Positions 8,517 through 16,545 of a DNA stretch of 43,921 nucleotides are shown here, piece after piece. The notes beneath the pieces are model-generated. The model saw only the letters and a list, made by a program, of their open reading frames with translations, had not been told where the DNA came from and made no database searches. Position 1 is the stretch's first letter. Every line of letters begins with the position of its first letter. The position numbers and the translations under genes were made by a program. Source of the stretch: Phycisphaerales bacterium UBA2396 (lineage in GTDB: Bacteria; Planctomycetota; Phycisphaerae; Phycisphaerales; UBA1924); the NCBI GenBank assembly GCA_002343325.1, contig DDSG01000129.1:1-43921 (forward strand), written 5' to 3'.

Positions 8517-8708
8517 ATGAGTCAGACAGCAACGAGCGTGTGGACGTGCGAATGCCCGGAATGCGGAGCGGCGGTGAGCCTGACGAGGCGGCCGCTGGCG
8601 GGCGAGGTGGTTCGGTGCGCCGACTGCGGCGCCGAACTGGAAGTCGTAAGCGTGGATCCGCCCCGGCTGGCGCTTGCCCCGCAGGTGCAGGAAGACTGGG
8701 GCGAGTGA
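8517..8708 (+). CDS. lysW: Amino-group carrier protein LysW
   Basis: A 63-residue acidic protein that carries the growing amino acid on the gamma-carboxyl of its last glutamate. Two zinc-ribbon pairs are visible, Cys13/Cys16 (CPEC) and Cys34/Cys37 (CADC). The protein ends in Glu-Asp-Trp-Gly-Glu, the hallmark LysW C-terminus, with Glu63 as attachment site. The ATG at 8517 is chosen because AAGGAG lies 8 bases upstream and the product has the family length; the same frame extends up to 8448 but that would add a non-conserved tail. It is first in an operon with lysX, lysY, lysZ and lysK. The family serves lysine (AAA) or ornithine/arginine synthesis; the upstream Lys-rich leader favours lysine here. 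Confidence 0.95.
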   Translation: MSQTATSVWTCECPECGAAVSLTRRPLAGEVVRCADCGAELEVVSVDPPRLALAPQVQEDWGE

Positions 8709-8759
8709 TCGTCGCGCGTCAGTACCGAACCAAGGGACCGTCGAGCAGAGGAGATTGGC

Positions 8760-9662
8760 ATGCGCGTGGCGTTGTTGTATTCGAGGATTCGGGTGGAAGA
8801 GAGGCTTCTCGCGGAGGAGCTCGAGAAGCGCGGGATCACGCACGAACTGATCGACGTGCGGACTGCCTCGTGGAACTGCGGGCACGCGGGTGCGTGGTCT
8901 CGGTTTGACGTCGCGCTCGAACGCTGCATCAGCCAGACGCAGGCCGTCACCGCGGTGAAGGTGCTCGAGCGGTTCGGGATCCCGTGCGTGAATCCGAGTC
9001 GGACCATCGAGACATGCGGCGACAAGCTCGCGACGACGCTCGCGCTGGAGGCGGCGGGCGTGCCCGGCCCCCGCACCATGGTCGCGCTCGAACCCGAGAG
9101 CGCCCTGGCGGCGATCGAGGAGATGGGGTACCCCGTGGTGCTCAAGCCGACGGTGGGCTCGTGGGGGCGGCTGCTGGCGCGGGTCAACGACCGCGACGCG
9201 GCGGAGGCGATCCTGGAGCACAAGGCGACACTCGGCGGCGTCTCGCACGGTGTGTTCTACATCCAAGAGTACGTGCGCAAGCCCGGGCGGGACCTGCGGG
9301 TGTTCATGGTCGGCGGCGAACCGATCTGCGGGATCATCCGCGAGAGCCAGCACTGGATCACCAACACCGCGCGGGGCGGCCGCGCGGGCGTGCTGCACAT
9401 CACGCCCGAGATTGCCGAGGTCTGCCGGCGCGCCTCGGCGGCGGTCGGGGGCGGTGTGCTGGCGATCGACCTGCTCGAAGACCCGGAGCGCGGCGTGCTG
9501 GTGAGCGAGGTCAACCACACGATGGAGTTCCGCAACAGCATCGCGCCAACCGGCGTGAACATCCCCGGGCGGATCATCGACCACGTGCTGGAGACCGGCT
9601 CGCGGCGGGCGGCCGCCCAGATCGAATCCAAGCCGGTTGCATCGCGGGAGGCGGCACGATGA
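8760..9662 (+). CDS. lysX: LysW ligase LysX (ATP-grasp; alpha-aminoadipate or glutamate to LysW)
   Basis: A 300-residue ATP-grasp ligase of the RimK/LysX family. It joins the alpha-amino group of aminoadipate (or glutamate in ArgX forms) to the C-terminal Glu of LysW at the cost of ATP. The N-terminal domain starts MRVALLYSRIRVEERLL. The ATP-grasp core shows GYPVVLKPTVGSWGRLL near residue 125, RDLRVFMVGG near 179, NTARGGRAG near 201 and the metal-binding EVNHTMEF near 250. The ATG at 8760 has AGGAGA upstream. It lies 51 bases after lysW and overlaps lysY by 4 bases (ATGA). The substrate cannot be settled from these motifs with certainty. All Lys codons are AAG. Confidence 0.93.
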   Translation: MRVALLYSRIRVEERLLAEELEKRGITHELIDVRTASWNCGHAGAWSRFDVALERCISQTQAVTAVKVLERFGIPCVNPSRTIETCGDKLATTLALEAAGVPGPRTMVALEPESALAAIEEMGYPVVLKPTVGSWGRLLARVNDRDAAEAILEHKATLGGVSHGVFYIQEYVRKPGRDLRVFMVGGEPICGIIRESQHWITNTARGGRAGVLHITPEIAEVCRRASAAVGGGVLAIDLLEDPERGVLVSEVNHTMEFRNSIAPTGVNIPGRIIDHVLETGSRRAAAQIESKPVASREAAR

Positions 9663-10699
9663 GCCTGCGTGTGTCCATCGTGGGCGGGTCGGGGTATGGC
9701 GGTGGCGAGCTGCTGCGGCTGCTGTCGGCACATCCGGAGGTCGAACTGGTGCAGGTGACGAGCCGATCGCAGGCCGGGATGTTCGTGCACAGCGTGCACC
9801 CGAACCTGCGCGGGCGAGTGAAGCTGACGTTCGTTCGTCCGACGGAATTGGAGCCCTGCGACGTGCTGTTCCTCGCGATGCCCCACGGCGAGGCCGGACG
9901 GTCGATCGATCGGTACACCTCGCTCGCGCCGAGGATCGTGGACCTTTCGGCGGACTTCAGGCTGCGGGATGTCGGCGCGTATCGGCGCTGGTACGGCGAA
10001 GACCACCCATCGCCTGCGTGGCTCGACCGCTTCGTGTACGGGCTGCCCGAGCTTCATCGTGACCGGCTTCGCGGGGCGAAGCTTGCCAGCGGCGTCGGAT
10101 GCAACGCCACGGCGATGAACCTGGCGCTGCTCCCGCTGGCGCGGCATGGGCTGATCCGCACGGCGATCTGCGACATCAAGGTCGGGAGCAGCGAGGGGGG
10201 CAATGCCGTCAACGCGGGAAGCCACCATCCCGAGCGGTCGGGCGTGGTGAGGACGTTCGCGGCGGCGGGTCATCGGCATGCCGCGGAGGTCGAGCAGGAG
10301 CTGATGGGCCCGCACGGGCGGTTTGATCTGCATGTGACGGTCACCTCGGTCGAGATGGTACGGGGCGTCCTGTGCACGGCGCATGTGCTGCCCACGAGAA
10401 CGATCGAGGAGAAGGAACTCTGGTCGCTGATGCGCGAGGCGTACGGCGGCGAACCGTTCGTGCGGATCGTGCGCGATAAGTCCGGCATTCACCGGTTGCC
10501 CGAGCCCAAGTTGCTCAGCGGAACCAATTGGGCGGACGTGGGCTTTGAGATCGATCGGGACACCGGACGGATCGTGATGATCTCGGCGATCGACAATCTG
10601 ATGAAGGGTGCCGCGGGGTCGGCGGTGCAGTGCATGAACCTGATGTGCGGCTTTGAAGAGCTCGCGGGGCTCGACTTTGTCGGGCTTCACCCGCTGTAG
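9659..10699 (+). CDS. lysY: LysW-aminoadipyl (or glutamyl) phosphate reductase LysY, ArgC family
   Basis: A 346-residue NADPH-dependent reductase that turns the LysW-bound acyl phosphate into the semialdehyde. The N-terminal Rossmann motif GGSGYGGGELLRLL and the catalytic Cys148 in Gly-Cys-Asn-Ala-Thr are both present, as is HRHAAEVEQEL, typical of the ArgC/LysY group. The start is the ATG overlapping the lysX stop, with GGGAGG eight bases upstream. Automated annotation would probably call it N-acetyl-gamma-glutamyl-phosphate reductase; the lysW-lysX context points to the carrier-protein form instead. Confidence 0.92.
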   Translation: MSLRVSIVGGSGYGGGELLRLLSAHPEVELVQVTSRSQAGMFVHSVHPNLRGRVKLTFVRPTELEPCDVLFLAMPHGEAGRSIDRYTSLAPRIVDLSADFRLRDVGAYRRWYGEDHPSPAWLDRFVYGLPELHRDRLRGAKLASGVGCNATAMNLALLPLARHGLIRTAICDIKVGSSEGGNAVNAGSHHPERSGVVRTFAAAGHRHAAEVEQELMGPHGRFDLHVTVTSVEMVRGVLCTAHVLPTRTIEEKELWSLMREAYGGEPFVRIVRDKSGIHRLPEPKLLSGTNWADVGFEIDRDTGRIVMISAIDNLMKGAAGSAVQCMNLMCGFEELAGLDFVGLHPL

Positions 10700-10713
10700 C
10701 ACGGAGGATGATG

Positions 10714-11514
10714 ATGATCGTGGTCAAGATCGGCGGAAGCCGGGGCGTGGACCTGGCGGCGGTGGCGGAGGACGCGGCGTCGCTCATCGCCGGCGGGCAC
10801 AGGATCGTGCTGGTGCACGGCGCCTCGCACGAAACCAACCAGCTCTCGGAGTCGCTCGGGCATCCGCCACGGTTCATCACGAGCCCCAGCGGGCACACCA
10901 GCCGGCGGACGGACGCGAGAACGCTCGAGATCTTCCAGATGGCCTGCGGGCTGATGAACCAGCGGCTCGTGGCGTTGCTGCTGGCCCGCGGCGTTCGGGC
11001 CGTGGGGCTTTCGGGGCTCGACGGGCGGCTGTGGCAGGGCGAACGCAAGGCCGCGGTGCGGGCGGTCGAGGACGGCCGCACCGTCATCATCCGCGACGAT
11101 TACACCGGATCGGTCGAGCGGGTCGACGCGACACTGCTGCGGATGCTGCTCGACGCGGGGTACACGCCCGTGCTGAGCCCGCCCGCGATCAGCACCGCCG
11201 GCGAGGCGATCAATGTGGACGCCGATCGGGCGGCGGCGGCGACGGCGGCGGCGCTCGGTGCGAGCTCGCTGCTGCTGCTCTCCAACGTGCGCGGGTTGCT
11301 CCGACAGTTTCCCGACGAGAGCACGCTCGTCCCGGTCGTCCGACGCTCGGCGATCGAGGAGTTCGTCGGACTGGCGGAAGGCCGGATGAAGAAGAAGGTG
11401 CTCGGGGCGGGCGAGGCACTCGACCAAGGGGTTGGGCGCGTGATCATCGGGGATGCACGGCGCCGCGGGCCGATCTCGGCCGCGCTCGCGGGAGAAGGCA
11501 CGGTGTTTGAATGA
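10714..11514 (+). CDS. lysZ: LysW-aminoadipate (or glutamate) kinase LysZ, ArgB family
   Basis: A 266-residue amino-acid kinase that phosphorylates the side-chain carboxylate of the LysW-bound substrate. It shows the phosphate-binding VVKIGGS at the N-terminus, VLVHGASHE, a substrate region at GHTSRRTD and INVDADRAAAATA near the nucleotide site, ending in MKKKVLGAGEAL. Three ATG codons lie in tandem at 10708, 10711 and 10714. GGAGG abuts the first, so the third (7 bases away) is the likeliest start and gives the family-typical MIVVKIGG opening. The gene overlaps lysK by 4 bases. An ArgB role on free acetylglutamate is the alternative, but the carrier context argues against it. Confidence 0.92.
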   Translation: MIVVKIGGSRGVDLAAVAEDAASLIAGGHRIVLVHGASHETNQLSESLGHPPRFITSPSGHTSRRTDARTLEIFQMACGLMNQRLVALLLARGVRAVGLSGLDGRLWQGERKAAVRAVEDGRTVIIRDDYTGSVERVDATLLRMLLDAGYTPVLSPPAISTAGEAINVDADRAAAATAAALGASSLLLLSNVRGLLRQFPDESTLVPVVRRSAIEEFVGLAEGRMKKKVLGAGEALDQGVGRVIIGDARRRGPISAALAGEGTVFE

Positions 11515-12662
11515 CGACTTCGACAGCCATCAACTCCGCGCCGAACGGCCCGCGGTGCGTTGTGACCGACGATCAGGCGGTGGCGTTGCTGACGGCCGCG
11601 GTGGATACGCCGAGCGTCTCGGGGCACGAAAGGCCGGTGGCCGAGCTGCTCCGTTCGCGGGCCTCGGACATGGGTCTTGCCTCGACGATCGACGAGACGG
11701 GGAGCGTTGTCGCGGCGACTGCGGGCGACCCGCTGCGGAGCGACCCCAGGACCGCCGACATCGTGCTGCTGGGGCATATCGACACCGTGCCCGGGCACAT
11801 CGCGGTGAAGCGCGTGGGCGATCGGCTGTACGGTCGCGGGAGCGTGGACGCGAAGGGCCCGCTGGTCGCCTTCCTCATCGCCGCGGCGACTGCGGCGTTG
11901 CCCGAGGGTGTACGGCTTGTCGTCGTCGGGGCGGTCGAGGAAGAGATCGCGACAAGCCGAGGGGCGCGGGCGGCGGCGGCGCGGTACCGCCCAGCGGCGT
12001 GCGTGATCGGCGAGCCGAGCGGGTGGGACGCGGTGACCATCGGATACAAGGGGCGACTCCTGGCGACGTGCCGATTGGCGAGATCTCTTTCGCACACGGC
12101 GGGCCCCAGCGGTAGCGTCGCCGACGAGGCGCACGCGTGGTGGACGCGGGTTCTGGCGGGCGTCGCGCGGCTGAATGAGGGGCGTGAGGGCGCGTTCTCG
12201 TCGGTGCAGGCGACGCTGCGATCGATGCACACGGGCAGCGACGGGCTGCGGGAGCACGCGGAGGTGCGGGCTGGGTTCAGGCTGCCGCCGGATGTTTCGC
12301 CCGATGCGATCCGCGGGCTCCTGGCATCTTGCGCGGGCTCGGCGACACTGGACTTCTCGGGCGCTGAAGTGGCTCATGTCGCCGACCGGGGGAACGCCGT
12401 CGTTCGCGCCCTGTCGGCCACGCTGCGGGCGGGCGGGGTCGCCCCGAGGCACCTGAAGAAGACCGGCACGAGCGACATGAACGTGGTCGGGCCGATCTGG
12501 GGCTGCCCGATCGCGGCGTACGGGGCGGGGGATTCGTCGCTCGACCACACTCCGGAGGAGCACATCCAGATCCCTGAGTTCCTGCGTTCGATCGCAGTCC
12601 TGCGGGCGGCTTTGGAGCAACTGGCGGGCGAGGTCGCAACCGGGGCCCCGGGGGGGCGGTAG
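11511..12662 (+). CDS. lysK: LysW-lysine (or ornithine) hydrolase LysK, M20 metallopeptidase family
   Basis: A 383-residue zinc carboxypeptidase-like enzyme that frees the finished amino acid from LysW. Family M20 metal ligands are readable: His in LLGHIDTVPG, Asp in GRGSVDAKG, the Glu pair in GAVEEEIATS, Glu in VIGEPSGWD and His in DHTPEEHI near the C-terminus. The start ATG overlaps the lysZ stop (ATGA). About 20 residues precede the conserved core, slightly longer than usual. It is the last gene of the cluster. The aminotransferase LysJ, needed between LysY and LysK, is not in this window and must be encoded elsewhere or replaced by a general enzyme. Confidence 0.88.
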   Translation: MTTSTAINSAPNGPRCVVTDDQAVALLTAAVDTPSVSGHERPVAELLRSRASDMGLASTIDETGSVVAATAGDPLRSDPRTADIVLLGHIDTVPGHIAVKRVGDRLYGRGSVDAKGPLVAFLIAAATAALPEGVRLVVVGAVEEEIATSRGARAAAARYRPAACVIGEPSGWDAVTIGYKGRLLATCRLARSLSHTAGPSGSVADEAHAWWTRVLAGVARLNEGREGAFSSVQATLRSMHTGSDGLREHAEVRAGFRLPPDVSPDAIRGLLASCAGSATLDFSGAEVAHVADRGNAVVRALSATLRAGGVAPRHLKKTGTSDMNVVGPIWGCPIAAYGAGDSSLDHTPEEHIQIPEFLRSIAVLRAALEQLAGEVATGAPGGR

Positions 12663-12723
12663 AGCGGCCCATCGGCCGAGGTGCACGGGTGCACGGCAGG
12701 CCGACATCGGGAGTTGCTCAGCA

Positions 12724-14013
12724 ATGGAGAAGTGGACCACAGGCGGCAGGTTGGATCGAAGAACCCTTTTGCAGGCCTCGGCGATCGCGGCGGCGACGGG
12801 CGTCCTCGCGGGGACAGGCCTGGCGAGGCCAAGCCTTGGGCGAACCTCTGGGCCGGCGCCCGCGAAGCTCAGGATCCTGATCCTGGGCGGCACGGGGTTC
12901 CTCGGGCCCAAGGTGGTCGATGCCGCCAAGGCACGAGGGCACACGGTCACCCTCTTCAACCGCGGGAAGACCGAGAAGCGGATCGGGGTCATCGACGACG
13001 TCGAGAAGCTCTACGGCAACCGCGACCCCGAGAAGCACGCGGAGGAGGGGGATCCGTCGACGCCCAAGGGGCTCGAGTCGCTCAAGGGCAAGTCGTGGGA
13101 CGCGGTGGTGGATACGTCCGGGTATGTGCCGCGCATCGTGAAGGCGTCGGCGGACCTGCTGAGCCCGAACATCGGGCAGTACGTGTTCATCTCGACGATC
13201 AGCGTGTACAAGAACAACCACATCGCGGGCGAGGCCGAGGACGCCGACACGCTGCGGTACATCGGCAACTCGGAGCAGGTGACGAACGAGACGTACGGGC
13301 CGTTCAAGGCGATGTGCGAGCAGGCAGCGGAAATGTCGCTGCCCGGGCGTGCGACGACGATCCGGCCGGGGTTCATCGTTGGTCCCGGGGACCCGACGGA
13401 CCGGTTCACGTACTGGCCTGTTCGTGCGGATCGCGGGGGCGAGATCGTGTGCCCCGGCGCAACCACCGACCCGGTGCAGTTCATCGATGTGCGCGACCTG
13501 TCGGAGTTCATCATCCGATGCATCGAGCAGAAGCACATCGGCGTCTTCAACGCGACCGGGCCGGAAAAGCTCCTGACCGCGGGCGAGTTGATCGCGGCGT
13601 GCCGCAAGGCATCCGGGAAGGACTCGAGCGAGCTGTGGGTGCCTTACGAGTTCTTGGGGAGCCAGGGCGTGGGCCCGGGCATGCTGCCGATCCTGCTCCC
13701 GTCGGACGGGCCCTTCGCCGGGTTCCACACGCGGAGCGTGGCGAAGGCGGTCGAGGCGGGGCTGACCTTCCGTTCGGCGCTCGACACGGTCAAGGCGACG
13801 CTCGAGTGGTGGCCCAAGGAGATCGAGCGGCGTGACCGGGTGGGCAAGGAGATGGTCGAGGCCGCGAAGAAGGAAGGCAAGCCCGAGCCCAAGCTCGGAG
13901 ATCCGACCCTGCCGCGGGCTGGCATCCCGTCGGAGACGGAGCGGAAGGTGATCGACGCGTGGAAGGCCTCGAAGGCCGAGACGCCCGAGGACGCCCCCCC
14001 GGCAACGAAGTAA
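12724..14013 (+). CDS. Tat-exported NAD-dependent epimerase/dehydratase-like protein
   Basis: A 429-residue protein. The N-terminus carries a twin-arginine signal (Asp-Arg-Arg-Thr-Leu-Leu-Gln, then a hydrophobic stretch AIAAATGVLAG), so the folded, cofactor-loaded protein is probably exported. An extended SDR fold follows, with the nucleotide motif GGTGFLGPKVV near residue 58 and FNRGKTEK just after. The canonical catalytic Tyr-x3-Lys could correspond to Tyr-Gly-Pro-Phe-Lys near residue 195. Residues 380-429 are charged and helical. A GGGAG site lies 11 bases before the ATG at 12724. It is 61 bases after lysK in the same direction and may be read through from that operon, though no metabolic link is obvious. 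The substrate is unknown; exported SDR proteins of this type are frequent in planctomycetes. Confidence 0.85.
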   Translation: MEKWTTGGRLDRRTLLQASAIAAATGVLAGTGLARPSLGRTSGPAPAKLRILILGGTGFLGPKVVDAAKARGHTVTLFNRGKTEKRIGVIDDVEKLYGNRDPEKHAEEGDPSTPKGLESLKGKSWDAVVDTSGYVPRIVKASADLLSPNIGQYVFISTISVYKNNHIAGEAEDADTLRYIGNSEQVTNETYGPFKAMCEQAAEMSLPGRATTIRPGFIVGPGDPTDRFTYWPVRADRGGEIVCPGATTDPVQFIDVRDLSEFIIRCIEQKHIGVFNATGPEKLLTAGELIAACRKASGKDSSELWVPYEFLGSQGVGPGMLPILLPSDGPFAGFHTRSVAKAVEAGLTFRSALDTVKATLEWWPKEIERRDRVGKEMVEAAKKEGKPEPKLGDPTLPRAGIPSETERKVIDAWKASKAETPEDAPPATK

Positions 14014-14051
14014 TCGCGAGCGCGGTCTCCGCGAGAAGCGATCAAGCAAAG

Positions 14052-14087
14052 GGCCCCCGGATCCGAGAAGATCCGGGGGCCTCTTTC
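14052..14087 (+). terminator. Strong intrinsic terminator, usable from both sides
   Basis: A perfect 12-bp stem (14052-14063 with 14070-14081, arm GGCCCCCGGATC) with a 6-base loop, followed by CTCTTT on the plus strand. It sits between convergent genes, and the opposite strand shows a shorter T-rich stretch, so it may serve both. Confidence 0.85.
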
Positions 14088-14148
14088 GTTCGAGCGACTG
14101 ATCGTGCCGCGGGTGGTGCCCGCGCGGCGTGGATCGATCAGGGACTGA

Positions 14149-16446
14149 TTACTTCATGCCAAGGTTCTTGACGAGGAAGGCGTACTGGTCCGCGACTTCC
14201 TCGATCCGCTTGGCGGTGGGCTTGCCCGCGCCGTGGCCGGCCCGGACGTCGATGCGGATGAGCACGGGCTTGTCGCCGGCCTGGGTCGCCTGAAGAGCGG
14301 CGGCGAACTTGAACGAGTGAGCGGGAACGACGCGATCGTCGTGGTCGCCCGTGGTGATCATCGTGGCGGGCCAGCGGCTGCCGGGCTTGCGCAGCGCGAC
14401 GTGATAGGGCGAGTAGGCGTTGAGCGCCCGGAACTCCTCTTCGCTGGTCTCGGAGCAGCCGTAGTCGCTCTTCCAGGCCCAGCCGATGGTGAACTTGTGG
14501 AAGCGGAGCATGTCGAGCACGCCCACGGCCGGGAGCGCAGCGCCCCACAGCTCCGGACGCTGGGTGATCATCGCGCCCACCAGCAGCCCGCCGTTGGACC
14601 CGCCCGAGCAGGCGATGCGGCCGGGCTTGGTGTACTTCTCGGCGATGAGGAACTCGGCCGCCGCGATGAAGTCGTCAAAGACGTTCTGCTTGCGGACGTT
14701 CGTGCCCGCCTGATGCCATTCTTCGCCGTACTCGCCGCCGCCGCGGATGTTCGGGACGGCGTACACGCCGCCCATCTCCAGCCAACCGATGATGGCGGGG
14801 CTGAAGGACGGGGTGAGCGAGATGTTGAACCCGCCGTACCCGTAGAGGAGCGTGGGGTTGTTCCCGTCGAGCTTGATGTCCTTCTTGTGAACGATGAACA
14901 TCGGGACGCGGGTGCCGTCCTTGCTCGCGTAGAACTTCTGGGTCACGACGAAGTCGTCTGGGTTGAACTTGACGGTGGGCTGCTTCCAGAGGGTGCTCTC
15001 GCCGGTCTCGGCGTTGAGGCGGAAGATGGTGGTCGGGATGTTGTAGGAGGTGAAGGAGTAGAAGGTCTCGGTGTCGGTGCGCTTGCCGCCGAAGCCCGAC
15101 GCCGTTCCGATGCCGGGCAGCGCGACCTCGCGAACGAGCTTCCCGTCCCGTGCGAACTGCTTGACCTGGGTCTTCGCGTCCTTCAGATAGCTCGCGAAGA
15201 ACATGTTGCCGACCATCGAGACGCCCTGGAGCGTTTCGGCGGCCTCGGGGATGATCTCGCGCCAGTTGTCGCGTTCGGGCTTGCTCAGATCGATCGCGAT
15301 CAGCCTGGACTTGGGCGCCTTGAAGTTCGTGGAGAAGTAGAACACCCCGCCGTCGTTGCCCACGTACTCGTACGACGCGTCGAACTCGCTCAGGAGCTCG
15401 ACAAAGCCGTTGGCCTTGTTGCCCTGCTTGGCAACCAAGGCGGCCCTTGCGGCCCGCTTCTCCTCGATCTGCTTGCCGAGAGCTGCCTTGTCGCCCCCGC
15501 TGTCGATCTGGTCCTGAAGCCCGCGGATCTCACGCTCGATGCCGCGGATCTGCGTGTCGATCTCCGTCGGGGCGGCACCGATCGGGCTGGCCTTGAGATC
15601 ACGCACGAAGAGCCCGTTCTTGGGATCCGTGCCCTTCCAGATACTCATCACCACGTACTGGCCGTCCTCCGTCACGCCCGCGCTGAGCCCCCACTCCTTC
15701 TGATCGGGACGCTCGTAGACCAGCACGTTCTTGGACTGCGGCTGGCCGATCGTGTGCAGGTAGACCTTCGGGTAGTGGTTGACGGCGGTGTATTCCTGCC
15801 CGGCCTTGGGCTCGTCGTAGCGCGAGTACAGGAAGCCGGACGAGTCGCGGAGCCAGCTCGCCCCGGAGAACTTGACCCAACGGATGCTGTCCTCAAGGTC
15901 CTTGCCCGTCGCGATGTCGCGGACTTTCCAGCTCGTCCAGTCCGAGCCCGCGTCTGCGATTCCGTAGGCCATGTGCTTGCCGTCCTCGGACACCGAGACA
16001 CCGGCGAGGGCGGCGGTGCCGTCCTGCCGCAGGGTGTTGGGATCGAGCAGCACACGAGCCTGCGCATCGAGCGAGTCCGTGACGAACAGCACGGACTGGT
16101 TCTGCAGCCCGGTGTTGTACGAATAGAAGTACTTGCCCCCGTCCTTGCTGGGCGTGCTGAAGCGCTCGAAGTTCCACAGCTCGGTGAGTCGCTCGCGGAT
16201 CGCCGAACGTTGCGGGATCGACTCGAGATAGGGGAAGGTGATCGCGTTCTGCGCGTTGATCCACTCGCGCGACTGCGTGCTGTCCGGATCTTCCAGCCAG
16301 CGGTACGGGTCGGCGACCTTGGTGCCGAAGTACGTATCCACAAAGTACGTTTCGGCCTTGGGATACGTGATCGGTGCCGGCTGCCCGTGGGCGGCGGCCA
16401 TCGACATCAAAGCCAGAGCGGCGACGAATCGGACACGTGCGGACAT
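14149..16446 (-). CDS. Exported prolyl oligopeptidase (S9A) with a coiled-coil insertion
   Basis: A 765-residue serine peptidase with a signal peptide ending near Ala-His-Gly-Gln (residue 22). The N-terminal beta-propeller starts at YPKAETYFVDTYFG with the family motif DPYRWLEDPDS. The C-terminal alpha/beta-hydrolase domain has the nucleophile in CSGGSNGGLL (near residue 617), Asp in TGDHDDRVVP (near 702) and His in RAGHGAGKP (near 737), so the triad is intact. Between propeller strands, about residues 287-340, is a Glu/Lys/Arg/Gln-rich stretch of two predicted helices not normally found there; it explains a length of 765 against about 700 for typical bacterial members. The ribosome site AAGGAG precedes the ATG. 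It probably degrades proline-containing peptides in the periplasm. Confidence 0.93.
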   Translation of the reverse strand: MSARVRFVAALALMSMAAAHGQPAPITYPKAETYFVDTYFGTKVADPYRWLEDPDSTQSREWINAQNAITFPYLESIPQRSAIRERLTELWNFERFSTPSKDGGKYFYSYNTGLQNQSVLFVTDSLDAQARVLLDPNTLRQDGTAALAGVSVSEDGKHMAYGIADAGSDWTSWKVRDIATGKDLEDSIRWVKFSGASWLRDSSGFLYSRYDEPKAGQEYTAVNHYPKVYLHTIGQPQSKNVLVYERPDQKEWGLSAGVTEDGQYVVMSIWKGTDPKNGLFVRDLKASPIGAAPTEIDTQIRGIEREIRGLQDQIDSGGDKAALGKQIEEKRAARAALVAKQGNKANGFVELLSEFDASYEYVGNDGGVFYFSTNFKAPKSRLIAIDLSKPERDNWREIIPEAAETLQGVSMVGNMFFASYLKDAKTQVKQFARDGKLVREVALPGIGTASGFGGKRTDTETFYSFTSYNIPTTIFRLNAETGESTLWKQPTVKFNPDDFVVTQKFYASKDGTRVPMFIVHKKDIKLDGNNPTLLYGYGGFNISLTPSFSPAIIGWLEMGGVYAVPNIRGGGEYGEEWHQAGTNVRKQNVFDDFIAAAEFLIAEKYTKPGRIACSGGSNGGLLVGAMITQRPELWGAALPAVGVLDMLRFHKFTIGWAWKSDYGCSETSEEEFRALNAYSPYHVALRKPGSRWPATMITTGDHDDRVVPAHSFKFAAALQATQAGDKPVLIRIDVRAGHGAGKPTAKRIEEVADQYAFLVKNLGMK

Positions 16447-16545
16447 TGCGTCACTCCTTGGAAATAGACACGACCCAAGGATACCGCCCCGCCCGCCCCC
16501 GGGTTTCGGTCTCGCCCGTCCCGCCGACGCTGCCGGATGAGGCCC

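Noticed and set aside
9659..11514. argC and argB of the acetylated arginine pathway
   Set aside because: The genes sit between lysX and lysK in one operon starting with a clear LysW, so the carrier-protein versions are more likely.
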